5,130 nt of DNA from Candidatus Babelota bacterium (lineage in GTDB: Bacteria; Dependentiae; Babeliae; Babeliales; JABCYS01). The notes beneath the pieces were generated by a model. The model had not been told where the DNA came from, searched no databases, and saw only the letters and a list, made by a program, of their open reading frames with translations. The translations under genes were made by a program, and so were the position numbers. Below, in pieces: positions 1 to 5,130 of the stretch. Each line of letters opens with the position of its first letter. Position 1 is the first letter of the stretch. The stretch lies in assembly GCA_013290085.1 (NCBI GenBank), contig JABCYS010000066.1, positions 1 through 5,130 on the forward strand. The letters are read 5' to 3'.

Positions 1-1428
1 CTCTTTTACCAGCGATGCTTCAGTATACCGTGGTGGCGGCTGCGTAAAATGTTGTTTAGGATCAATCTTTTTAAGATCAGTTGCAGTTTTAACCTTAAGT
101 TCTTTAGGGATAACTACCTTATCTTCCTTGTCTTCTTCTTCACTTTCCCCGTACACGTTTAAAAAGCCATCAAAGATTAAGGTTGAACCAGTAGCTTTAA
201 ACGTATACTTACCACCCTGTATGGTTACTTGGCGCTGCGCATATTCTGCTGGCTTCATCTGGCTAGCAACAAAACGCTTCCAAATAAGGGTGTATAACTT
301 TGCTTGGTCTGGTGCCAAGTATGGTCTCACTTTGTCTGGGGTGAGTGTAGGATCAATAGGTCGGATAGCTTCGTGAGCTTCTTGTGCCTTTGTTTTACTT
401 TTTCGCTCATAAAAGTTGGCAGACGAGGGTAAATAATCTTTACCAATATTTTTTTCAATAAAAGAACGTGCTTGCTTGAGTGCAGTTTCTGAAAGACGTA
501 ATGAGTCAGTACGCATGTAGGTGATAAGCGCCACGGGCGAATGCGGATCATCGAGTGCAACACCTTCGTACAAATTCTGCGCAACTTGCATAGTTTTTTT
601 AACCGAAAACCCAAGTTGGTTATACGCAGCTTGCTGTAACGTACTGGTCATGAACGGTGCATACGGATTCTTTAATCTCTTTTTATCTTCAATCGACTCG
701 ACAATAAAATCAGTCTTCTGAAGCTCGGCAACAACTTTGTCTGCCTCTTTCTTATCTTTTATTTCCGGCTTTTTTTTATTGATGTGGGTCAGTGGTGCAA
801 CTAACTTTGCTTTTCCTTGCGCAAACTCACCATCAATGGTCCAATATTCTTCTGGTTTAAAGCCGCGTATTGCTTCTTCCCTGTCACAAATTATTTTTAG
901 GGCAACAGACTGTACCCGTCCGGCAGAAAGACCCTTGGTTATTTTTCGCCACAAAATAGGAGAAACTTCATACCCTACCCAGCGATCAAGAATTCGGCGT
1001 GCTTGCTGCGCTGCAACTTTTTGCATATCAACATCACCCGGGTGGGCAATAGCATCTTCAATAGCTGGTTTGGTAATTTCATTAAAGGTGATGCGGTGAA
1101 TGCTATCTTTGAGCCCCTTTTTTTTGAGCGCTTTGATAATTTCTTCTTCAACATGCCATGCAATAATTTCACCTTCGCGATCAGGGTCAGGCGCTAGATA
1201 AATCTCGTCAGCTCCTTTAGCTGCCTTTATAATTTCTGCAATGGTCTTGTCTTTGTTCTCTATAACTTCATACTCAATCTCAATCCCATCTTCCATGGTC
1301 ACGCCAAGGCGCTTTGGTGGCAAGTCCATAACATGCCCCATGGTAGAAAGGATTTTAAAATCCTTTCCCAAGAACTTTGCTATGGTTTTTATTTTCGCTG
1401 GGGACTCAACAATTAATAGTTTCTTCAT
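1..1428 (-). CDS. topA: DNA topoisomerase I (type IA), N-terminal 476 residues; 3' end outside window
   Basis: Type IA topoisomerase that relaxes negative supercoils by nicking and passing one strand, through a covalent 5'-phosphotyrosine. The reading frame is open from the ATG at 1428 to the left edge. The TOPRIM domain fills about residues 1-150, with the VESPAK motif (Glu8) and the acidic metal site DPDREGE at 81-87. LSAGRVQS lies at 167-174. The catalytic tyrosine is Tyr304 in YMRTDS (304-309), and HEAIRP at 352-357 is also typical. PPPRYTEASLVKE ends the visible part, so the remaining core and any C-terminal zinc or lysine-rich domains lie outside. An acidic patch sits at about 428-437. 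The start is well supported because MKKLLIVESPAK matches the usual N-terminus and no other ATG, GTG or TTG is in frame back to the stop at 1483-1485. No clear Shine-Dalgarno sequence is visible. All key residues are intact, so the gene looks functional. Confidence 0.97.
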   Translation of the reverse strand, partial: MKKLLIVESPAKIKTIAKFLGKDFKILSTMGHVMDLPPKRLGVTMEDGIEIEYEVIENKDKTIAEIIKAAKGADEIYLAPDPDREGEIIAWHVEEEIIKALKKKGLKDSIHRITFNEITKPAIEDAIAHPGDVDMQKVAAQQARRILDRWVGYEVSPILWRKITKGLSAGRVQSVALKIICDREEAIRGFKPEEYWTIDGEFAQGKAKLVAPLTHINKKKPEIKDKKEADKVVAELQKTDFIVESIEDKKRLKNPYAPFMTSTLQQAAYNQLGFSVKKTMQVAQNLYEGVALDDPHSPVALITYMRTDSLRLSETALKQARSFIEKNIGKDYLPSSANFYERKSKTKAQEAHEAIRPIDPTLTPDKVRPYLAPDQAKLYTLIWKRFVASQMKPAEYAQRQVTIQGGKYTFKATGSTLIFDGFLNVYGESEEEDKEDKVVIPKELKVKTATDLKKIDPKQHFTQPPPRYTEASLVKE

Positions 1429-1450
1429 ATCATTTCTGCTTTTAAATGTG

Positions 1451-1483
1451 CGCTGACACCTTATCGTATCCAGCGGCTTTTTT
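1451..1483. other. weak inverted repeat in the topA leader, followed by a T-run on the plus strand
   Basis: CGCTG (1451-1455) and CAGCG (1471-1475) form a 5-bp inverted repeat around a 15-base loop. On the plus strand it is followed within a base or two by a run of T ending at 1483, the general shape of an intrinsic terminator. On the minus strand the same bases would be a stem in the topA 5' leader. The stem is short and the loop long, so a real terminator is doubtful. It could stop antisense transcription into topA or be chance. Confidence 0.2.
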
Positions 1484-1522
1484 CAAATCTTCACCGATAT
1501 TATTACTGTTCCTTCATTTTCC

Positions 1523-1552
1523 ATCCTAACTATAATAATTACAAAAAGTCAA
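1523..1552 (-). promoter_or_regulatory. candidate sigma70-type promoter for topA
   Basis: Read on the minus strand, TTGACT (1552 to 1547) is followed after 18 bases by TAGGAT (1528 to 1523). These match the -35 and -10 consensus at 5 of 6 and 4 of 6 positions. Transcription would begin near 1516 and give topA a leader of roughly 85-90 bases. The assignment rests on pattern matching in an AT-rich spacer, where such matches can occur by chance. The position directly upstream of topA and the good -35 box favour it. Confidence 0.4.
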
Positions 1553-1567
1553 ATAAGTTAAAATTTT

Positions 1568-1595
1568 TTAACAAAAGCTGCGCAGTTAAGATACT
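1568..1595 (+). promoter_or_regulatory. candidate promoter for the plus-strand operon
   Basis: TTAACA (1568-1573, 5 of 6 matches to the -35 consensus) is followed after 16 bases by GATACT (1590-1595, 4 of 6 matches, keeping the important second A and last T). It points toward the gene at 1700 and would leave a leader of about 95 bases. The -10 lies inside the perfect dyad at 1587-1605, so the dyad could act as an operator. A weaker alternative pair is TTGTAT (1596-1601) with TATGTT (1618-1623). Neither is strong. Confidence 0.3.
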
Positions 1596-1605
1596 TTGTA
1601 TCTTA
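1587..1605. repeat. perfect 8-bp inverted repeat in the divergent intergenic region
   Basis: TAAGATAC and GTATCTTA pair perfectly around a TTT loop. As DNA it is a 19-bp dyad of operator size overlapping the candidate plus-strand -10. As RNA it would be a short AU-rich hairpin, too weak on its own to make a good terminator, although GGGATTTTT follows it. An 8-bp self-complementary palindrome, CTGCGCAG, lies just upstream at 1578-1585. The structure is directly visible; its role is inferred. Confidence 0.5.
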
Positions 1606-1636
1606 GGGATTTTTGGCTATGTTCAGTGCTAGGAAG

Positions 1637-1649
1637 GTGCGTGGCGCAC
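1637..1649 (+). other. small GC-rich hairpin next to a Shine-Dalgarno sequence in the operon leader
   Basis: GTGCG (1637-1641) and CGCAC (1645-1649) pair perfectly around a TGG loop. The stem ends one base before the GGAGG at 1650-1654. If the leader is transcribed from an upstream promoter, this stem would sit immediately 5' of that ribosome-binding site. The stem is only 5 bp, and there is no T-run after it, so it is not an intrinsic terminator. Confidence 0.3.
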
Positions 1650-1659
1650 GGAGGAAAAT

Positions 1660-1671
1660 ATGCTAAGCTAG
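1660..1671 (+). other. three-codon mini-ORF with a strong ribosome-binding site, upstream of the operon
   Basis: ATG CTA AGC TAG is preceded by GGAGG at 1650-1654 with a 5-base gap, a better Shine-Dalgarno match than that of the gene at 1700. It ends 28 bases before that gene and is not in its frame. The stretch GGAGGAAAATATG closely resembles GAGGAAAAAATATG at the real start (1689-1702), so the start region looks partly duplicated. It might be a leader peptide, a ribosome standby site, or chance. No protein function is claimed. Confidence 0.25.
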
Positions 1672-1699
1672 CGCTCTAAAATTCTACCGAGGAAAAAAT

Positions 1700-2359
1700 A
1701 TGACATCTTTTATCAATACCTGGAAAAATTCGTGGCTGGATTCACTTGCTGTTTTTAAAGCGGACCAACTACCACTTTTCCTGCTGGTCACCCTTAAAAC
1801 AATAGCGAGGGCCTACACCATACTCGCCACTTATTTCTGGTGGCTTTTTATTGCCTATGGTGCAGCGATTTATTTTCTGCACACCACATTACCGTGGGTG
1901 CCACAGGCTCTGAGTCTTTTTATCGTATCACTCTCTTTTCTTGTCATACGTTCCTCTACGCAACGAAAAACCTTTTCCTATTTTCTTTCCTATATTGTGC
2001 ATGACTATGAGATCATGTTTTTGTTTTTTCTGATTCCCTATCTTATTTTCTCCGGGGTTATTGCGCAGTGGTATACCCTGTTCTTTGTCTATCTCATGTT
2101 TTTTGTGCTTGATAGCGGAGCGTTGTATGGTGAACGCTACGGCATTTTTAAATCGTTGTATCAAACAATCATCATGCTCGTAAGTAATGCACCGCTTCTT
2201 TGTATAGTCCACGGGGTTTTTGTACTGTTCTTCATTCTTTTACATGCTTTTTTACACATACCTCTGGTATATCTAACATTGCTTGCTCCTATCCCGCTTT
2301 CCTTCTTTAATAATATTTATACAAAACGGGTTCATGAGCAGCTGACTTTTTACGTTTAA
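1700..2359 (+). CDS. multi-spanning membrane protein of unknown function, first gene of the operon
   Basis: I do not recognise this 219-residue protein. It is very hydrophobic and aromatic, with about six likely membrane segments near residues 40-60, 67-83, 105-121, 124-140, 163-185 and 187-205. The first 36 residues (Trp8, Trp12, Phe19, then KADQLPLFLLVTLK) look like an amphipathic or re-entrant stretch before the first span. A basic loop, RSSTQRK (84-90), is probably cytoplasmic. There is no signal peptide with a cleavage site, no cysteine cluster and no catalytic motif that I can see. The ATG at 1700 has GAGG at 1689-1692 with a 7-base gap, and a stop at 1664-1666 closes the frame upstream with no other start codon between. 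The acyltransferase gene begins 35 bases after its stop, suggesting cotranscription. It is probably a real gene given its length, start signal and coherent membrane-protein character. A transporter subunit, lipid-handling protein or envelope-assembly factor would all fit. Confidence 0.85.
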   Translation: MTSFINTWKNSWLDSLAVFKADQLPLFLLVTLKTIARAYTILATYFWWLFIAYGAAIYFLHTTLPWVPQALSLFIVSLSFLVIRSSTQRKTFSYFLSYIVHDYEIMFLFFLIPYLIFSGVIAQWYTLFFVYLMFFVLDSGALYGERYGIFKSLYQTIIMLVSNAPLLCIVHGVFVLFFILLHAFLHIPLVYLTLLAPIPLSFFNNIYTKRVHEQLTFYV

Positions 2360-2394
2360 TTGGTGATATTTTTCGAGAGTAGGAGATTTAAAAA

Positions 2395-3117
2395 ATGAAG
2401 AGCCTCGGCACTGTACTGCGTACCATATCCTATGGCCTCATGATGGCGGTGGTTGTTATTGTTGCAGGCATACCAACTATAATTTTTAGTTCACTGCCGC
2501 ATCGCATTCGTATTAAATGTTCTTTTTTTTATACCATCGAACACTTTTTCTATTGGCTTTTGATTAAATCATGGTTTGTGCCGCTCACTATCGTGGGCCG
2601 GGAAAACATCCCCAACAAGCCAGTTATTTTTGCGGCTAACCACGCCTCATCCATTGATATCCCCTTGCTCGGCTTTGTGGCGGATGGAAGGCCACGTCTG
2701 TGGTTTGCCTGGAGTGCTCTGACCAAGTACCCCCTTCTTGGCTATCTCATCAAGCGTATGGCCATTCTTGTCGATACCAGTAGCCCCCGACGAGCCGTCC
2801 AAGCCCTGCATGAGGCTAGTGAGCGGGTAAGGGGGACGCAGAGTAGTGTTATGATTTTCCCAGAGGGTGGACGCTTTACTGACGGGAGGGTACATGATTT
2901 TTTCCGTGGTTTTGCTATTCTAGCCCATGAAACTCAACGTCCCGTAATACCGGTTTTTATAGAAAATGCTGCAAAAGTTTGTGCCCCATTTAGCATCTGG
3001 ATTAATTATGCACCGCTTCGTATTGTCATTGGTCCCGAGTTTTCCTACCTCGAAGGAGAATCGGACGAACAATTTCTCGCACGAGTCTATGCCTGGTTTG
3101 TTAGTCAAACTACCTAG
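2395..3117 (+). CDS. plsC: 1-acyl-sn-glycerol-3-phosphate acyltransferase family protein (PlsC/LPLAT)
   Basis: Predicted to move an acyl chain onto a lysophospholipid, most likely lysophosphatidic acid to phosphatidic acid, at the inner face of the cytoplasmic membrane. The 240-residue length is normal for PlsC. One N-terminal membrane segment spans about 10-32. The catalytic HX4D motif is NHASSIDIP, with His83 and Asp88. A motif II-like region follows at 118-133, then the substrate-binding FPEGGR at 155-160 (Gly where many PlsC have Thr) and motif IV VIPV at 184-187. The ATG has AGGAG at 2381-2385 with a 9-base gap. The gene lies 35 bases after the membrane-protein gene and 23 bases before batA, so it is probably in the same transcript. 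The family assignment is firm. The exact acceptor is not: an acyltransferase acting on ornithine lipids or other lysolipids shares these motifs. Confidence 0.92.
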   Translation: MKSLGTVLRTISYGLMMAVVVIVAGIPTIIFSSLPHRIRIKCSFFYTIEHFFYWLLIKSWFVPLTIVGRENIPNKPVIFAANHASSIDIPLLGFVADGRPRLWFAWSALTKYPLLGYLIKRMAILVDTSSPRRAVQALHEASERVRGTQSSVMIFPEGGRFTDGRVHDFFRGFAILAHETQRPVIPVFIENAAKVCAPFSIWINYAPLRIVIGPEFSYLEGESDEQFLARVYAWFVSQTT

Positions 3118-3140
3118 CACCAGTGTAGGGGGGTTTTAAA

Positions 3141-4133
3141 ATGTTGGTTTTTGCGTATCCCTACACCTTTTTTATAACTATTCCCCTTTTTATTTTTATC
3201 CTGTGGTATCGGGCAAACTTTTTTAAACCTGCTTCCTACACCTACCCGCTCGCTCGCTTGCTGCATAAAAAAACCTCCTTTCTCCCAGCCCATTATATTT
3301 TGTATGCACTACGCCTCGTAAGTTTGTTAACCCTTATTTTCCTCATCGCAAAACCTCAGACCGTTGATGTCACATCCAAGGTTCAAGTTGAAGGAGTCGA
3401 CATTATATTGGCGCTCGATGTTTCAGGAAGCATGCAATGCATCGATGATCCACAACAAGCCCGCACGGGCGGGTCAGTACCTACTCGTTTAGAACTAGCA
3501 AAACAAGAAGCGCTGCGCTTTGTTGATAAGCGCGGATCTGATCCCATAGGCCTCGTGCTTTTTGGTCGTGAAGCAGTTTCGCGTGTGCCACTGACGCTGG
3601 ATAAAAAAATCTTAAAAGAAGTTCTTGGCGATATACACCTGGGTATTATCAATGATGAGGGAACGGTGCTGTCAAAAAGTATCATTGTTGCCGCTTCTCG
3701 CCTTAAAAATGCAAAGGCAAAAAGCAAGGTGATAATTTTACTGACCGATGGCCAACCGTCACCGGAAGATAGCTCATACGAAGCAGCGGTTGAGATTGCA
3801 CGAAAACTGGGTATTAAAATATATACTATTGGTATTGGGGGCGATGTTGGTTATTTTAACCACCCGCAGGTTGGCTTGATCCCTGTTGGCTCTTCATTAA
3901 ATAAGGAACTGTTACAGTTCCTCGCCGACCAAACAGGCGGAAGGTTCTTTGAAGCACGCAAACAAAATGAGCTACGTGCAATCTATGATCAAATAGACCG
4001 TTTAGAAAAAACAGACTATGAAGAAACTATTTTTAGTAATTATTACGACATTTTTGTGCCATTTGTTTGGTTCATTCTAGGACTTATGTTTTTTGAGATT
4101 CTTCTTTCTTCCTTTGTGTGGTTTACGGTATGA
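3141..4133 (+). CDS. batA: BatA-type von Willebrand factor A membrane protein
   Basis: Complete 330-residue protein, the usual BatA size. Membrane segments lie at about 8-23 and 52-70, then a VWA domain at about 85-290 and a last segment at about 303-328. The MIDAS metal site is intact: DVSGSM (Asp93, Ser95, Ser97), the threonine of EGTVLSKS (Thr175) and LTDGQ (Asp203). The loop between the first two segments carries Arg24, Lys29, Arg39, Lys43 and Lys44, so by the positive-inside rule it is cytoplasmic and the VWA domain periplasmic. The ending YDQIDRLEKT, then an acidic stretch and a final span, is typical of BatA. Bat proteins have been tied to aerotolerance in Bacteroides fragilis and to oxidative-stress response in Leptospira; the mechanism is not settled. 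The start has an AGGGGGG stretch at 3127-3133. Its stop overlaps the batB start, so translation is likely coupled. Confidence 0.93.
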   Translation: MLVFAYPYTFFITIPLFIFILWYRANFFKPASYTYPLARLLHKKTSFLPAHYILYALRLVSLLTLIFLIAKPQTVDVTSKVQVEGVDIILALDVSGSMQCIDDPQQARTGGSVPTRLELAKQEALRFVDKRGSDPIGLVLFGREAVSRVPLTLDKKILKEVLGDIHLGIINDEGTVLSKSIIVAASRLKNAKAKSKVIILLTDGQPSPEDSSYEAAVEIARKLGIKIYTIGIGGDVGYFNHPQVGLIPVGSSLNKELLQFLADQTGGRFFEARKQNELRAIYDQIDRLEKTDYEETIFSNYYDIFVPFVWFILGLMFFEILLSSFVWFTV

Positions 4134-5130
4134 CGACTACTTTTTTTGGTATCACCTGGACAACCAGTTCTCTTATCTACCTGCCGCTTTTAGCGGTTTT
4201 CTGTGCCCTTGTTTTTTTAAAGTTGGTGCGCTCTCAAAAATTTTTTGCCGTGCTTGCTCATGCAAAATGGCGGCATTACCTCCTTAAACGGTATTCCTTT
4301 TTCCGCTTACTTCTTAAAACAGTTTTACTGTGTCTTGGTGCAACCGGATTATTTTTAGCACTCCTGCATCCTTCCTGGGGAAAGAAGGAGGAGATTGTAT
4401 CTCAGCAGGGAAGAGATCTTTTTATAGCTCTTGATATTTCGCGCAGTATGCTTGCTCAAGACAAAAAACCAAATCGTTTGTCCTACGCAAAAGAAAAAAT
4501 AAAAACCTTGGTACATAAACTTTCTTCAGAACGGGTCGGGCTAGCTCTGTTTGCCGGGTCCTCATTTATACAATGTCCGCTGACCTCAGACTACGCCGCA
4601 TTCTTTATGTTCCTTGAGGCAGTTGATGCTGAAACGGTCTCTTCAGGTACAACAGCGCTCGACCAAATTATTTATAAAGTTCTGCAGTTATTTAAAGGAA
4701 TGCCGGCCAAGAAAAATAAATTGCTCGTTATTTTTACCGATGGTGAAGATTTTTCGAGTAACTTGGCCAATGTAAAACAAAAAGCACATGACATGGGCCT
4801 TCACATCTTTACGATCGGGATTGGTACACAGCAGGGGGCCCCGGTTCCCATTATTGATGACCATGGTAATCAACGCGGTGTTGAAAAGGATGCAAAGGGT
4901 GGCGTTATCATTTCTCGTCTTAATGAAGGAATTTTAAAAACACTTGCTCACGATACGGGTGGGACCTATGTGAACAGTACGAATGATGATAAAGATGTGA
5001 CTCGGCTTGTTCAGTTGGTTGAGTCCTATGAAAAAGAACAACTGGAGGACAAAAAAGTTTCTCAGGTTGAGGAACAGTATCCTTATTTTCTCGCCGGTAG
5101 TTTTTTTTGTTTTGTACTTGAGTGGCTGCT
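4130..5130 (+). CDS. batB: BatB-type von Willebrand factor A membrane protein, 3' end outside window
   Basis: The frame is open for 333 codons to the right edge. The start ATG shares an ATGA overlap with the batA stop. No Shine-Dalgarno sequence is obvious, so reinitiation after batA is likely. Membrane segments lie at about 14-32 and 58-79, with a VWA domain at about 94-300 and the beginning of a third span at about 317-333. The MIDAS site is complete: DISRSM (Asp102, Ser104, Ser106), Thr174 or Thr175 in SSGTTALDQ, and Asp204 in FTDGED. DISRSM followed by LAQDKKPNRL is the BatB signature. GVEKDAKGGVIISRLNEGIL and the TGGTYV stretch (277-281) are also typical. The first loop is strongly basic (residues 31-59), predicting a periplasmic VWA domain as in BatA. 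Some BatB proteins end soon after the third span and others are fused to TPR repeats (BatC); the window cannot tell which. Confidence 0.93.
   Translation, partial: MTTTFFGITWTTSSLIYLPLLAVFCALVFLKLVRSQKFFAVLAHAKWRHYLLKRYSFFRLLLKTVLLCLGATGLFLALLHPSWGKKEEIVSQQGRDLFIALDISRSMLAQDKKPNRLSYAKEKIKTLVHKLSSERVGLALFAGSSFIQCPLTSDYAAFFMFLEAVDAETVSSGTTALDQIIYKVLQLFKGMPAKKNKLLVIFTDGEDFSSNLANVKQKAHDMGLHIFTIGIGTQQGAPVPIIDDHGNQRGVEKDAKGGVIISRLNEGILKTLAHDTGGTYVNSTNDDKDVTRLVQLVESYEKEQLEDKKVSQVEEQYPYFLAGSFFCFVLEWL

Noticed and set aside
128..1456. Several open frames of 64-120 codons on the plus strand opposite topA
   Set aside because: They lie entirely within or across the start of the intact topA frame, lack good ribosome-binding sites and encode low-complexity or unrecognisable sequence. 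They are antisense shadows of topA.
1587..1618. Perfect dyad plus GGGATTTTTGG as an intrinsic terminator
   Set aside because: The two flanking genes diverge, so no gene ends here. The stem is AU-rich with only two G-C pairs and the T-run is short and offset by GGGA. An operator or chance palindrome is more likely.
1611..1634. Similarity of TTGGCTATGTTCAGTGCTAGG to well-known strong constitutive promoters
   Set aside because: The resemblance is to the spacer bases rather than to proper -35 and -10 hexamers at the right spacing, so it is not convincing evidence of a promoter.
4213..4219. U UUU UUA slippery heptamer in the zero frame of batB, followed by AAG
   Set aside because: It matches a -1 frameshift heptamer, but a shift would give a product of only about 50 residues ending near 4287, inside the first membrane region. 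T-rich codons for Phe and Leu make this motif likely by chance in a membrane segment, and no stable downstream stem is evident.
4093..4287. 64-codon frame spanning the batA/batB junction
   Set aside because: It overlaps the well-supported ends of batA and batB in another frame and has no recognisable domain, so it is a shadow frame.
1..5130. Mobile element, CRISPR array, tRNA/rRNA or defence system
   Set aside because: No transposase or integrase motif, terminal repeat, direct-repeat array, or RNA-gene-like stretch was seen. The coding space is fully accounted for by five housekeeping-type or envelope genes.

Overview
The window looks like a chromosomal stretch from a bacterium with a Gram-negative-type envelope. 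The DNA is moderately AT-rich by eye, genes are tightly packed, and the genetic code is standard. The lineage is not fixed by what is visible. Paired BatA/BatB von Willebrand proteins occur in Bacteroidetes, spirochaetes, chlamydia-like groups and many proteobacteria. A little-sampled phylum such as Dependentiae is a guess I can neither support nor exclude without a search.

Layout. Positions 1-1428 (minus strand) hold the first 476 codons of topA, DNA topoisomerase I, cut by the left edge of the window. Positions 1429-1699 form a divergent intergenic region with plausible promoters for both directions, a perfect 8-bp dyad, a small GC-rich hairpin and a three-codon mini-ORF with its own strong ribosome-binding site. 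From 1700 to the right edge, four plus-strand genes run as an apparent operon with gaps of 35 bp, 23 bp and a 4-bp overlap. They are an unrecognised multi-spanning membrane protein (219 aa), a PlsC-type acyltransferase (240 aa), BatA (330 aa) and BatB (333 codons visible, cut by the right edge).

How the genes fit together. BatA and BatB are membrane-anchored von Willebrand A proteins with complete metal-binding (MIDAS) residues. The charge of their first loops predicts that the VWA domains face the periplasm. Bat proteins are linked to envelope integrity and to oxidative or aerobic stress tolerance in a few bacteria, but their biochemical role is unsettled. Here they follow a phospholipid-synthesis enzyme and an orphan membrane protein. 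The MoxR ATPase and DUF58 protein that often precede batA are not in that position. This suggests a membrane-biogenesis context but does not prove one.

Nothing in the window shows a mobile element, CRISPR array, RNA gene, prophage or defence cassette. The most interesting items are the non-standard gene company of batAB, the orphan membrane protein and the structured divergent intergenic region.
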